This document shows, in pieces, positions 1 to 8,835 of a DNA stretch of 64,000 bases. Source of the DNA: Rhizobium sp. CIAT894 (GTDB lineage Bacteria; Pseudomonadota; Alphaproteobacteria; Rhizobiales; Rhizobiaceae); assembly GCF_000172795.2 (NCBI RefSeq), contig NZ_CP020947.1:2173001-2237000 (forward strand). Reading direction: 5' to 3'. The notes below the pieces were generated by a model, which saw nothing but the letters and a program-made list of their open reading frames with translations, had not been told where the DNA came from and searched no databases. Position 1 is the first letter of the stretch, and each line of letters starts with the position of its first letter. The translations under genes were made by a program, and so were the position numbers.

Positions 1-239
1 AAGCGGTCCATCTTCTTCTGGTCCTTGGGCGGGATGTAACGGTCGGGATCGAAGCCGGCCTGGGCGTCCTCGGCGATGCCGGGAACGACACCGCCGACCT
101 TGGCCGATAGCTCACCGACGACATCGTCGGTCAGCACTCTAAGACCCGAGGCGCCGTCGAGGAGGCGTTTCCAGGCCGGCTCGACGCCGGTGCCGAGTGG
201 GCAGACAAGTCCCATGCCAGTGACGACGATACGATCCAT
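1..239 (-). CDS. fabF: Beta-ketoacyl-ACP synthase II (partial, N-terminal 79 residues)
   Basis: This is the N-terminus of a condensing enzyme that elongates acyl-ACP in fatty acid synthesis. The protein opens with MDRIVVTGMGLVCPLG, the typical KAS-II start, and continues with GFDPDRYIPPKDQKKMDRF, also typical of FabF. The active-site Cys and two His residues lie beyond the window edge. A strong ribosome site (AGAAGGAGAAGAGA) sits directly before the ATG and lies 12 nt after the stop of the HxlR regulator, so the two are probably co-transcribed. Rhizobia carry several fabF copies, including one for very-long-chain lipid A acyl groups; which copy this is cannot be told from the fragment. Confidence 0.9.
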   Translation of the reverse strand, partial: MDRIVVTGMGLVCPLGTGVEPAWKRLLDGASGLRVLTDDVVGELSAKVGGVVPGIAEDAQAGFDPDRYIPPKDQKKMDR

Positions 240-251
240 TCTCTTCTCCTT

Positions 252-755
252 CTAGGCGTCGATGCCGAGATACCAGGCGCGCATACGGGCGATCCGCGCG
301 TGCACCTCGTCGTCGGCTGCAGGGCCTGCAAGCAGGCGGGTGTTTTCGGGCGTCACTTCTTCGCCGGTCCGTTCGTCCACGAGCATCGTTCTGCGCGCTT
401 TGCCTGCGGCATCGCCGAGCAGAAAGGCGAGGTCTTCTTCCGGAATATGCCGGCTTCCCCAGGAAAACAGCGTCATCAGCACCGGAAAGAAATCGCGGCC
501 CTTGTCCGTCAGCACATATTCGTAGCGGGCAGGGCGCTGATGATAGAGACGCCGTTCGAACAGCCCCTGATCCGTCAGATGTTTCAACCGCCGCGTCAGG
601 ATATTCGGCGCCACACCAAGGCTCTTCTGAAAATCGTCGAAGCGCGACAGCCCTTGAAAGGCGTCGCGCAGGATCAGGATGCTCCACCAATCGCCGACGC
701 TGTCGAGCGCACGCGCCGCCGGGCATTTGAATTGACTGAAGCTTGTCCGTTGCAT
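252..755 (-). CDS. HxlR-family winged-helix transcriptional regulator
   Basis: A 167-residue MarR/HxlR-type DNA-binding protein. The N-terminus has the family Cys (FSQFKCPAARALD), then DSVGDWWSILILRDAFQGL and the recognition region GVAPNILTRRLKHLTDQGLF, followed by the wing RPARYEYVLTDKG. I chose the ATG at 755 because the longer frame opens only with TTG and an inverted repeat (762-778) lies just upstream. It precedes fabF by 12 nt. HxlR proteins often sense electrophiles or redox stress through the N-terminal Cys. Control of the downstream fabF is inferred from position only. Confidence 0.88.
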   Translation of the reverse strand: MQRTSFSQFKCPAARALDSVGDWWSILILRDAFQGLSRFDDFQKSLGVAPNILTRRLKHLTDQGLFERRLYHQRPARYEYVLTDKGRDFFPVLMTLFSWGSRHIPEEDLAFLLGDAAGKARRTMLVDERTGEEVTPENTRLLAGPAADDEVHARIARMRAWYLGIDA

Positions 756-761
756 GGGAAT

Positions 762-778
762 GTCACTACAGCAGTGAC
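762..778. promoter_or_regulatory. Inverted repeat upstream of HxlR gene, candidate operator
   Basis: GTCACT-acagc-AGTGAC is a perfect 6-bp inverted repeat with a 5-nt spacer, ending 7 nt before the chosen ATG of the HxlR gene. HxlR regulators bind palindromes and often control themselves, so this is a reasonable autoregulatory site. No experiment or consensus match supports it beyond symmetry and position. Confidence 0.4.
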
Positions 779-792
779 TATCATCATGCAAG

Positions 793-1347
793 TTACTTGA
801 TGGAGGTGACGGCCTTCAGCGAGGATCGCGCTTTGCGCCCGCGGACTTCAAACTCGACGAGCAGCGACTTGAGTTCGACCTCGCGAACGCGCCGCGCCGC
901 TTCATCGGGGCTGACCCATTCCAGAATGCGCTGGCCGTGCTCCTTGAAGTCGTTGCCGATCTCGATGACTTCAACCTGAAACAAATCGACGATGCAGGGG
1001 GCGACGTCGCCATTGTCGAGTTCTTTCAGGTAGGTGTAGCGGCCGACCGGTTTTTTCCTCACCGCCCCGCGTACGCCAGCTTCCTCCCAGGCTTCGATCG
1101 CCGCCGCTTCAAACGGCTTCTTCCCTTTCATCGGCCATCCTTTAGGAATGACCCAGCGCGCGCTCTCGCGCGATGTGATCACCAGGATTTCGATCCCCGG
1201 TCCGTCGTTGGCGTAGCGGAAGCAAATCGCGCCGTATTGTTGGCGGAATGCACCAGAAAACAGCTTGGCAGGAACGGCGGCGAGCTGCCGCAGCAATGAC
1301 TGAGACTTGTCTGGTCGAGGCTTGCTGCGCTTTCTCGGAGTCTTCAT
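793..1347 (-). CDS. NUDIX hydrolase with an altered NUDIX box
   Basis: A 184-residue NUDIX-fold protein. The N-terminal 35 residues are basic; the core starts at QYGAICFRY. The NUDIX helix reads GWPMKGKKPFEAAAIEAWEE then AGV: the three metal-binding glutamates of the EUxEE core are present, but the first conserved Glu is Lys and the Arg before the core is Ile. Alphaproteobacterial relatives resembling diphosphoinositol polyphosphate hydrolases commonly show GxPxxGxxPxxAA here, so it may still be active on a dinucleotide or polyphosphate substrate. It lies upstream of, and in line with, the HxlR gene. Confidence 0.85.
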   Translation of the reverse strand: MKTPRKRSKPRPDKSQSLLRQLAAVPAKLFSGAFRQQYGAICFRYANDGPGIEILVITSRESARWVIPKGWPMKGKKPFEAAAIEAWEEAGVRGAVRKKPVGRYTYLKELDNGDVAPCIVDLFQVEVIEIGNDFKEHGQRILEWVSPDEAARRVREVELKSLLVEFEVRGRKARSSLKAVTSIK

Positions 1348-1477
1348 GGCGATCGAAGGTTATTGAATTCGCTTGTTCTTCACCTGCCTGAGCTTGTTCA
1401 TGACAGATTCTGACAATCAGTTGTAAGCGCAACCATCCGCCGTTGTCAGCCCTGCGCTTGCCGCCACTTAGCCTGCT

Positions 1478-2299
1478 CTATGGTGCGGTCCTATCGCCGT
1501 TGCGCAGATTGTGAATCGCCAACAATTCTTGATACGCGGAAGGGTTGCTCGCAAGGACGGGATGCCCCTTGAACAAATCTTCCCCCTCGGTCGGGAAGGG
1601 CAGGTATTCGCCTCCAGCTTCTTTGACCAGGCAATAGCCCGCCATGCAGTCCCAGGCCCGCATGTGAGGTTCGTAGTAGCCGACGAGACGCCCTGCAGCG
1701 ACATAGGCAAGCATGAGCGCTCCGGAGCCGTTGCGAATGAACGTGCCGCCGCTGGCGAGCAAGGCTGTTATGATGGAGCCGACAACTTCCGGAACGACGT
1801 GCGTATTGCATCCGATACCGGTCATGGCGTTCTGTATCGTGCGGGAGCGATCGAGCAAAAGCATCTCACCATTCAAGCTCGCTCCAAGGCCCGTGGCTGC
1901 GGCATAAAGCTCGTTCGCACAGGGCGCGTGGATCACGCCGATGACCGGGACACCTTGGTGCAGGACAGCGATCGAAACGCACCAGGTGGGCATGCCATTG
2001 ACGAAGGGCGCGGTGCCGTCGATTGGATCGACAACCCAGGTGTAGCCTGAACTCCCCGCTTGATGGCCAAACTCCTCGCCGAGGAAACCGTCCTCGGGAA
2101 TTGCTGCCGCAACCCGCTCACGCAGGAAGGTCTCGACGTTTCGATCCGCGATCGACACGACATCCTGAAGATCGCGCTTTGTCTCGATCACGAGAGTCTT
2201 GCGCTTATTGAAATAGTCGAGCGCCATAGCACCAGCTTCCGCAGCAAGGGATTTGGCCAGGGTGAAGCGCCGCTCCAGGTCGGTGTCATGCATAGTCAT
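1478..2299 (-). CDS. Inositol monophosphatase-family phosphatase
   Basis: A 273-residue Mg-dependent sugar/inositol phosphatase. Family motifs are clear: LGEEFG (first metal Glu), WVVDPIDGTAPFVNG (metal-binding DPIDGT) and the C-terminal RAWDCMAGYCLVKEAGG (the W-D motif). The start at 2299 is chosen because AAAGGATAG lies just before this ATG; a longer frame would overlap the ATPase gene upstream. It is the last gene of a five-gene uptake operon (binding protein, binding protein, permease, ATPase, phosphatase), 46 nt after the ATPase. The likely role is dephosphorylation of the imported compound or its product; the substrate is unknown. Confidence 0.88.
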   Translation of the reverse strand: MTMHDTDLERRFTLAKSLAAEAGAMALDYFNKRKTLVIETKRDLQDVVSIADRNVETFLRERVAAAIPEDGFLGEEFGHQAGSSGYTWVVDPIDGTAPFVNGMPTWCVSIAVLHQGVPVIGVIHAPCANELYAAATGLGASLNGEMLLLDRSRTIQNAMTGIGCNTHVVPEVVGSIITALLASGGTFIRNGSGALMLAYVAAGRLVGYYEPHMRAWDCMAGYCLVKEAGGEYLPFPTEGEDLFKGHPVLASNPSAYQELLAIHNLRNGDRTAP

Positions 2300-2321
2300 A
2301 TTGCTATCCTTTATTCGCATT

Positions 2322-2350
2322 CCAAATGTTTCAGGCCCAAATGTTTCAGG
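2322..2350. repeat. 14-bp tandem direct repeat at ATPase/phosphatase junction
   Basis: CCAAATGTTTCAGG occurs at 2322-2335 and again at 2337-2350, a 15-bp period. The second copy includes the stop codon of the ATPase gene, so the duplication lies between the genes of one operon and lengthens the spacer by one unit. It looks like a replication-slippage duplication. Confidence 0.8.
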
Positions 2351-3407
2351 CATTGATCAGCGCAATGCCACGGTTCTCGAAGCCGAGTGTGACATCGCTC
2401 GAAGGCGGAAGATTTCTCTCGACGGCATGGTCGATGATGAAGAGCGTGCCGACATCGGTTTCGATCTCATATTCGACATGCCCGCCGAGATATGCACTGT
2501 GGAGCACGCGTCCCGGCAGGCCCTGCTGACCGGCGGCCGCTATGGTGATCGATCCGGGCCTGACAGCGAGTTTTGCCATGCCGGGCTTTGCGCTACGGCT
2601 TGGCAAACGATGGTCCACACCGGCCACGCGGATAAGCGCCTCCGTACCTTCGACGCCGATCACCTCGCAAGGGATGACATTGGCCTCGCCCATGAAATCG
2701 GCGATGAAGGACGATGCCGGTGTTTCATAGAGCTCGCGCGGCGTCCCGGACTGGGCGATTTCGCCATCCTTCATGACGATGATGCGGTCCGACACCGCCA
2801 GAGCCTCATCCTGGTCATGGGTGACATAAACGGCGGTGAAGCCGAGCCGCTGCTGCAGTTCGCGGATTTCCGTGCGCACCCGGCGGCGCAGGCGTGCATC
2901 GAGGTTGGAGAGCGGTTCGTCGAGCAGCAGCACCTGCGGCTCGAGCACAAGCGCGCGGGCAACCGCGACGCGTTGCTGCTGGCCGCCGGAAAGCTCGGCC
3001 GGCAGGCGATAGCCCATGCCCGCAAGGCCGACGAGCTTCAATCCCTCCTCGGCCTTTTCCCGCGCTTCCTTCTTGCCGAGGCCTGACGACTGGAGGCCAT
3101 AGGCGACGTTATCGAGCGACGTCATATGCGGAAACAAGGCATAGGACTGAAACACCATCGAGACATCGCGTTCGTTGGCGGGCAGCATGGTAACGTCAGC
3201 GCCGCCGATCAGAATGCGTCCGGAGGTCGGATGCTCGAGCCCGGCCAGCATGCGTAGCGTGGTGGTTTTGCCGCAGCCGGATGGGCCGAGCAAGGTTACC
3301 AGCGTGCCTGGCTCGATGGAGAGAGAAAGGTCCGGAATGGCCGTGAATGCACCGAAAGACTTGCGGACATTCTGGAAGGTGACAGAACCGGGTTTGACGG
3401 TGATCAT
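2346..3407 (-). CDS. ABC transporter ATP-binding protein (AfuC/FbpC type)
   Basis: A 353-residue ATPase of the iron/sugar-phosphate/2-aminoethylphosphonate importer branch. It has Walker A GPSGCGKTT, Q-loop MVFQSYALFPH, signature LSGGQQQRVAVARAL, Walker B VLLLDEPLSNLDA and switch His in VYVTHDQDEA. The C-terminal ~110 residues form an OB/TOBE-like domain (from about IPCEVIGVEG). The start codon overlaps the permease stop by 4 nt (ATGA), which implies translational coupling. It energises the fused permease next to it. Confidence 0.93.
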   Translation of the reverse strand: MITVKPGSVTFQNVRKSFGAFTAIPDLSLSIEPGTLVTLLGPSGCGKTTTLRMLAGLEHPTSGRILIGGADVTMLPANERDVSMVFQSYALFPHMTSLDNVAYGLQSSGLGKKEAREKAEEGLKLVGLAGMGYRLPAELSGGQQQRVAVARALVLEPQVLLLDEPLSNLDARLRRRVRTEIRELQQRLGFTAVYVTHDQDEALAVSDRIIVMKDGEIAQSGTPRELYETPASSFIADFMGEANVIPCEVIGVEGTEALIRVAGVDHRLPSRSAKPGMAKLAVRPGSITIAAAGQQGLPGRVLHSAYLGGHVEYEIETDVGTLFIIDHAVERNLPPSSDVTLGFENRGIALINA

Positions 3408-5635
3408 GCGGTTTTCTCCTGACCGAGAGGAACAGAGGGAGCTGAGCTGGTGCCGGCGACGCGATTTTCGCGGCGTAGGCGGCGCTCGCCGACGACGAGC
3501 TGGAAGCCGGCGATGACAATGCTCATCACCACGATCAGCATCGACGAATAGGCGATCGCCACACCGTACTCGCCATTCTCGACGAGGCCGACGATGTAGG
3601 ACGTGGCCATGTTGTATTCCGCGCTGACGAGGAAGATGACGGCGCTGATCGAGGTTATGGCGCGAACGAAGGAATAGACCAGCGCAGCGGTGATGGCCGG
3701 CCGCAGCAGCGGAAGGATCACCTTGCGGATCGTGCGGAAACTGTCCGCACGCAAAGTCAGCGATGCCTCGTCCAGGCTCTTATCGAGCTGGCTCATCGCC
3801 GCGATCCCGCCGCGTACGCCGACCGGCATATTGCGGAAGACGAAACAGAGGATGAGGATCAGCGCCGAGCCGGTCATCTCGATCGGAGGCAGGTTGAAAG
3901 CCATGATATAGCTGACGCCGATGACCGTTCCGGGGATGGCGAAGCTCATCATCAGCGCGAATTCGAAGACGTTCCGCCCGACGAATTTCTGCCGTACGAT
4001 GATGTAGGCCGTGAGCAGGCCCACCGCAGCGGTCAGGGGTGCTGAGACGAGCGCGATTTCCATCGTCGTCCAGAAGGAATTCCACGCCACGCCGGTCCAG
4101 GCGATCCCGCCATTGCCGAAACCGATCGAGAAGGCGCGAACGTAGTGGTCGAGCGTCAGCGAGTTGTCGAGGCCCCAGGTTTTCACGAAGCCGCCGATCA
4201 GGATCATTCCATAAACGACGACGGTGAAGATCATCCACGGAACGACCACCGCATGCACGGCAATGGAAAGGCCGCGCGGCAAGGCGATATGAGCGCCGCT
4301 GTCGCCCTTGCCGGTGACCGTGGCAAAGCTCTTGCCCGATAGCCAAAGACGCTGAGCGAGGAATGCCGAGAGCGTGAAGCAGAGGAGCACGATGGCCAGA
4401 ACGGCGGCGCGCGACGGATCGTTCTGCGAGCCCACGACCGCAAAGAAGATTTCCGTCGAAAGCACGCCATGCGTACCGCCGAGCACCAGCGGATTGCCGA
4501 AATCGGCCATGCTCTCGATGAACCCGATCAGGAAGGCGTTGGCGAGACCTGGCTTCATCAGCGGCAGGGAGACGCGCCAGAAAGTGCGCCAGCGACCGGC
4601 GCGCAGGGTCTGCGATGCCTCCTCCATCGAGGGGCTGACGCCTTCGACGACGCCGATGAGGACGAGGAAGGCGATCGGCGTAAAGGACAGGACCTGTGCG
4701 ATCCAGATGCCGGTGAGCCCATAGAGCCACCGGCCCGGCTCGATACCCAACAGGCTGGACAAGGCCTCGGTGATGACCCCGGCGCGGCCGAACAGCAGCG
4801 TCAGCGCCAGGCCGATGACGAAGGGCGGTGTGATGATCGGCAGCACCGTCAGCAGGCGCAATCCCTTCTTGAACGGAAAACGCGTACGCGTCGCCACCAG
4901 CGCAAAGCCGAGGCCGAGCAGGGTCGAACCGGAAGCGGTCATGACGGCGAGAAGGAGCGTGCGCCAGGCAACGCCGCAACGTTCTTCGCCCGCTATGCAG
5001 CCCAGGCTCCAAATGCCGGGGTCCTGAATGTTGCGTATAAGGCCATCCGGATTGAAGGAGCCGTCGAAGTCCTGCACCGAAGCGATGAACATGCTGCCGA
5101 TCGGATAGAAAACGAAGACGGTGACCAAAAACGCGAGAATGCAAATCGAGCCGACGATGAAGGCGTCTCCCTTCATCACCCCGCGTTCGGCCAGTCCGAA
5201 CGCAAAAAGGAGAACGAAGACCAGCGCCAAAAGGACCGAGCCGGCACCCATCGAAGGCTGTCCCTCGGGCAACATGCCGAACAGGTTTTCACTGATTGCC
5301 CAGGTCCAACCGGAAAAGCCGATCGCCAGTCCCTGCAGAGACAGGAAGACGAGGCCGACGGCACCGAGCGAGGCGAGCAGGGTTCCGCGCCGCATCGGAT
5401 CGCGCACCAGACGCGCCGAACAGCCGAGCAGAAAAAGCAGAACCACGCCGGCAAGCCAACTTCTTCCATGCTGCAGGATTTGCAGCAGCCCTGGCGCCGT
5501 CTCGGCGGAGAACGGGAAGGCAGACAGCCACTTGAATCCGAAGAAGCCGCCCTCGATGCGATACCACGGGACCAGGGTGAGGGCAGCCGCCCCCAGGCCA
5601 AGGACGATGTCCAATCGGCGATTGCCACGTCTCAT
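3404..5635 (-). CDS. ABC transporter permease, two fused membrane domains (AfuB/FbpB type)
   Basis: A 743-residue inner-membrane protein with about 14 hydrophobic segments. It carries two binding-protein-dependent permease domains in one chain; the coupling (EAA) loops read EEASQTLRAGRWRTFWRVSLP near residue 340 and DEASLTLRADSFRTIRKVILP near residue 625. Several hydrophobic segments before the first domain are longer than in a minimal FbpB. A single fused permease is normal for the Fbp/Afu group. It is preceded by two binding proteins and overlaps the ATPase gene by 4 nt. Confidence 0.92.
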   Translation of the reverse strand: MRRGNRRLDIVLGLGAAALTLVPWYRIEGGFFGFKWLSAFPFSAETAPGLLQILQHGRSWLAGVVLLFLLGCSARLVRDPMRRGTLLASLGAVGLVFLSLQGLAIGFSGWTWAISENLFGMLPEGQPSMGAGSVLLALVFVLLFAFGLAERGVMKGDAFIVGSICILAFLVTVFVFYPIGSMFIASVQDFDGSFNPDGLIRNIQDPGIWSLGCIAGEERCGVAWRTLLLAVMTASGSTLLGLGFALVATRTRFPFKKGLRLLTVLPIITPPFVIGLALTLLFGRAGVITEALSSLLGIEPGRWLYGLTGIWIAQVLSFTPIAFLVLIGVVEGVSPSMEEASQTLRAGRWRTFWRVSLPLMKPGLANAFLIGFIESMADFGNPLVLGGTHGVLSTEIFFAVVGSQNDPSRAAVLAIVLLCFTLSAFLAQRLWLSGKSFATVTGKGDSGAHIALPRGLSIAVHAVVVPWMIFTVVVYGMILIGGFVKTWGLDNSLTLDHYVRAFSIGFGNGGIAWTGVAWNSFWTTMEIALVSAPLTAAVGLLTAYIIVRQKFVGRNVFEFALMMSFAIPGTVIGVSYIMAFNLPPIEMTGSALILILCFVFRNMPVGVRGGIAAMSQLDKSLDEASLTLRADSFRTIRKVILPLLRPAITAALVYSFVRAITSISAVIFLVSAEYNMATSYIVGLVENGEYGVAIAYSSMLIVVMSIVIAGFQLVVGERRLRRENRVAGTSSAPSVPLGQEKTA

Positions 5636-5723
5636 GGCATACCTCGCTTATTTCACGTTGATGAAATGGGAGAATGGAGCGGCAACCCGGATCCGTCCGG
5701 GATGCCGCGTCATTCATCGATCT

Positions 5724-6749
5724 TCAGTTGGCAACGGCGCCGACTTCCCGGTCCCAGCGCTCCAGCAGGGCCTTGCGCTTTGCCGGATCGCCATAGGTCT
5801 TGAAGTCGTAGTCGATCAGCTTGATGTCCTCGAACTTCGGCGCTTCCTTCGGCACCTCCGCCGATTTGTTCGACGGTAGCTGGAAGGACTTGGCATCCTT
5901 CATGCGCGACTGAACTTCGGGCCGCAGCGCCCAGTCGTACCAGATCTTGGCATTGTCGAGATTGCGGGCGCCTTTGATGATCGACATGGAGCCGATTTCA
6001 TAGCCGGTACCCTCGCATGGCGCGACCGACTTGACCGGAAAACCTTCGGCGGTCTGGGCGACGGCATCATGCATGAACACGATGCCGAGCGCCGTTTCGC
6101 CCCGCGCCGCCGCCTTGACAGGAGCCGATCCGGACTTGGTGTATTGCGAGACGTTGGCGTTCAGCTTTTTCAGATAGTCGATGGCCTGGTCTTCACCCAT
6201 GATCTGCACCAGCGAAGCGAGTGCCGTATAGGCAGTGCCCGACGAGTTCGGATTGGCGATCTGGATTTCGCCCTTCAATTCCGGTGCCAGGAGATCGGCC
6301 CAGCAGCGGGGCTCCTTGTAACCCCTGGTCTTGAAGATCTCGGTGTTGTAACCCCAGCCGAGCGCACCGGCGTAGACGCCGACCGTCTTGAAACCGGTGC
6401 TCTCCGCCTGCTTTTTGGCCCAATCCTGCAACTGGTCGAGCATTGGCGACTTGTATTCCAGCGTCAGGTTTTCTGATGCTGCCTGGACATGCGGATCCCC
6501 CGTGCCGGCCCACCAGATGTCGGTCTTCGGGTTGCGAGCCTCGGCGCGTATCTTGGCATAGGTCTCGCCCGACGACAGGCGCACCATATTGACCTTGATG
6601 TCGTGAGCCTTTTCGAAGTCGCCCTGCATCTGCTCGCAGATGACGACATCGGCCGAGCAGATGAGGTTGAGCTCGCCGGCGGCCTGGACCGAACCGGCAG
6701 CCAGCGCCGTTCCGGCAAAGAGAAGGGTGGAAAGAACTGTCAGTCGCAT
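5724..6749 (-). CDS. Periplasmic substrate-binding protein, AfuA/FbpA type (first of two)
   Basis: A 341-residue exported binding protein with signal peptide MRLTVLSTLLFAGTALAAGS, cleaved near QAAG. The mature part starts ELNLICSADVVICEQM and includes WWAGTGDPHVQAASE, IANPNSSGTAY, SGSAPVKAAARGE and APCEGTGYEIGS. It is clearly a paralog of the protein encoded just upstream (6867-7889), with matching motifs along its whole length. The family was long called ferric-iron binding, but AfuA members bind sugar phosphates, and the phosphatase in this operon makes a phosphorylated ligand more likely than iron. This is inference. Confidence 0.9.
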   Translation of the reverse strand: MRLTVLSTLLFAGTALAAGSVQAAGELNLICSADVVICEQMQGDFEKAHDIKVNMVRLSSGETYAKIRAEARNPKTDIWWAGTGDPHVQAASENLTLEYKSPMLDQLQDWAKKQAESTGFKTVGVYAGALGWGYNTEIFKTRGYKEPRCWADLLAPELKGEIQIANPNSSGTAYTALASLVQIMGEDQAIDYLKKLNANVSQYTKSGSAPVKAAARGETALGIVFMHDAVAQTAEGFPVKSVAPCEGTGYEIGSMSIIKGARNLDNAKIWYDWALRPEVQSRMKDAKSFQLPSNKSAEVPKEAPKFEDIKLIDYDFKTYGDPAKRKALLERWDREVGAVAN

Positions 6750-6866
6750 GGGTATCCTCCTGTTGCTTGCGTCTGAGAGGGTGTTGGGTCAGCGACACAA
6801 GCGCTGCCCGTCGCGGCGCGTCGATCGCACCGTGTTGTCAGGGGTCGATGGAAGTTGGATCCCGAC

Positions 6867-7889
6867 CTATTGGGTCGGGGAGATCTCGGTGTCGAAACGG
6901 GTCAACAGCCGACTTCGCTCATCGGACAAGCCGAATGTTGCAAAGTCATAATCCACCATCTTGATCATGGTGATGTCGGGCGCGGCCGGTGGCAGAGCCG
7001 CTTTGGCGTTCGACGGAACCTGGTTCTGGCCGGCCGCGGCACCTGTCGCCTGGCCTTCGGGACTGAGGGCGAAATCGACGAATGCCTGGGCGGCCCTGGT
7101 ATTGCGGCTGCCCTTGACGATGCTGACCGCGCCGATTTCGTAGCCCGTTCCTTCGCAGGGAGCGACGATGACCAGCGGCGCGCCCGATTCCTTCAGAGTC
7201 ACCGCGTCATGCATGAACGAGATGCCGATCAGGATTTCACCCCGGGCGGCAGCCTTCACCGGCGCCGAGCCGGACCGGGTATACTCGACAATATTGCGGT
7301 TGAGGGCGGCCATGTACCGGAACGCCTCCTCTTCGCCGAGGAGCTGCACGAGCGTGGCCAGCATCGTGAAAGCCGTTCCGGAGGAATTCGGATTGCCGGC
7401 CTGGATATGGCCGCGATAGGCCTCTTTCGTCAGGTCCTGCCAGCAGGTCGGGGCCGGAAGCTTCAGCGTGGCGAGCAGATCGGAATTATAGGCGAAACCC
7501 AAAGCCCCCGCATATATGGCGGCCGAACGGGAGCCGGACATAGCAAAGAAGTTCTGCGCCCAGGGCAGCAGATCGTGTTCGTGGTCGGGCTGATATCGAT
7601 CGAGCAGATCCTCAGAGGCAGCCTGCAGATGGGCGTCACCGGTTCCACCCCACCAGACATCCACTGTCGGATGTGATTTTTCGGCCCGGATCTGATCGAG
7701 TATGTCACCGGTGCTCTTGCGAACCATCGAGATACCGATACCCGCGCGGGCTTCGAACGCTTTTTCCATGGTCATGCACCAGGCTTCGTCGACGCCACAC
7801 AGGACGTTCAATCGCGCCTCGCTCATGCCTTGGCTTGCGCCGCACAGCCAGAAAGCCATGCCCGCAGCAAAAGCGGTCAATATCCTCAC
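6867..7889 (-). CDS. Periplasmic substrate-binding protein, AfuA/FbpA type (second of two)
   Basis: A 340-residue exported binding protein. I chose GTG at 7889, since AGGGAGGC lies just before it and the resulting N-terminus (VRILTAFAAGMAFWLCGASQG) is a good signal peptide; a longer TTG start would add polar residues in front. Motifs match the downstream paralog: WWGGTGDAHLQAASEDL, AGNPNSSGTAF, SGSAPVKAAARGE, APCEGTGYEIGA. It is the first gene of the operon, divergent from the two-component genes 205 nt away. Having two binding proteins for one permease suggests two related ligands, or one serving as receptor for signalling. Confidence 0.9.
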   Translation of the reverse strand: MRILTAFAAGMAFWLCGASQGMSEARLNVLCGVDEAWCMTMEKAFEARAGIGISMVRKSTGDILDQIRAEKSHPTVDVWWGGTGDAHLQAASEDLLDRYQPDHEHDLLPWAQNFFAMSGSRSAAIYAGALGFAYNSDLLATLKLPAPTCWQDLTKEAYRGHIQAGNPNSSGTAFTMLATLVQLLGEEEAFRYMAALNRNIVEYTRSGSAPVKAAARGEILIGISFMHDAVTLKESGAPLVIVAPCEGTGYEIGAVSIVKGSRNTRAAQAFVDFALSPEGQATGAAAGQNQVPSNAKAALPPAAPDITMIKMVDYDFATFGLSDERSRLLTRFDTEISPTQ

Positions 7890-8001
7890 GCAAGCCTCCC
7901 TTGGAACCTCCCGTTCCAATCTCCACAGCCAGCATGTCAGATCTTCGCGTCACCGCAATCGAAGAATGGTTACCGATTTTTCATCGCTGGGCGGAGCGAC
8001 G

Positions 8002-8022
8002 TTACATTCATTACAAATGTGA
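8002..8022. promoter_or_regulatory. Inverted repeat between transporter operon and two-component genes
   Basis: ACATT-cattaca-AATGT forms a 5-bp inverted repeat extendable with flanking T/A bases, in an AT-rich patch centred between the divergent binding-protein gene and response-regulator gene. It is a plausible site for the adjacent OmpR-type regulator, though OmpR regulators more often bind direct repeats. Confidence 0.25.
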
Positions 8023-8094
8023 CAAACCTCATCATCAGCAAGTCTTTGAACATTGACGGCGGCATGCCTATGATGGCGCCGGGAGGATCAAGCG

Positions 8095-8835
8095 GTGCTG
8101 AATCAGAAGGTTCGAATTCTGATCGTCGAGGACGATCCGGATATGGCGGAACTTATCTCCGATCTCGTCGAGGCCGAGGGGTGGATTCCGACCTGCGCGG
8201 GATCCGCCGAGGAGGCGACCGATATTCTGGCACGAGAGCAGATGCATCTGGTGCTGGTCGATCATAACCTGCCGCGGACATCCGGCCGAGCTTTCGCCCA
8301 AAAACTGAGGTCGGAGGCCAATATCGGTATCGTCATGGTGACGGCAGCCGGCAGTGCCGCCGATCGTGTCCTCGGCCTGGAAACCGCTGCGGATGACTAT
8401 GTCGTCAAGCCGTTCGAACCGATCGAACTGACGGCCCGCATCAAAGCTGTCTTGCGGCGAACCGTGCCGTCGCTGAAACAGGAAAAGGAGAGCGAGCGGG
8501 AGCACGAACGTCCCTCTCTGCTGCTTGGCGATTGGGCCATCGACCTGATGGGCCGGCAAGCCGTGTGCGTCGCCGACCGCAGCAAAACGCTGACGACGGC
8601 CGAGTTCGCTCTGCTTGAAATCCTTGCGCAGACCCCCAACCAGCCGGTGAGCCGGGCGCATATCCTCGATCGGCTTGGCTCGGAAAGCGATCGCTACATC
8701 GACCGCAACGTCGACGTCCTCGTTCTGCGTCTCCGGCGGAAAATCGAACGCAATCCTGATCTCCCGCGCCATATCAAGACACGACGCGGAAAGGGCTATG
8801 TCCTGCACACCGGCGACGGCGAGCCGTCCACGTGA
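8095..8835 (+). CDS. Two-component response regulator, OmpR/PhoB type
   Basis: A 246-residue regulator. The receiver domain has acidic pocket VEDD, phosphoacceptor Asp56 in VLVDHNLP, the Thr in VMVTAAGS and Lys in VVKPFEP. The C-terminal winged helix (from about residue 140) has LTTAEFALLEILAQ, DRNVDVLVLRLRRKI and the wing TRRGKGYVL. The start is GTG at 8095 with GGGAGGATC upstream. The stop overlaps the kinase start (GTGA). It is divergent from the AfuABC-like operon, which it probably controls. Confidence 0.93.
   Translation: MLNQKVRILIVEDDPDMAELISDLVEAEGWIPTCAGSAEEATDILAREQMHLVLVDHNLPRTSGRAFAQKLRSEANIGIVMVTAAGSAADRVLGLETAADDYVVKPFEPIELTARIKAVLRRTVPSLKQEKESEREHERPSLLLGDWAIDLMGRQAVCVADRSKTLTTAEFALLEILAQTPNQPVSRAHILDRLGSESDRYIDRNVDVLVLRLRRKIERNPDLPRHIKTRRGKGYVLHTGDGEPST

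Noticed and set aside
4469..5803. 444-codon plus-strand frame across the permease
   Set aside because: Repetitive Gln/Arg/Glu composition from antisense of membrane-segment codons; the permease is clear on the minus strand.
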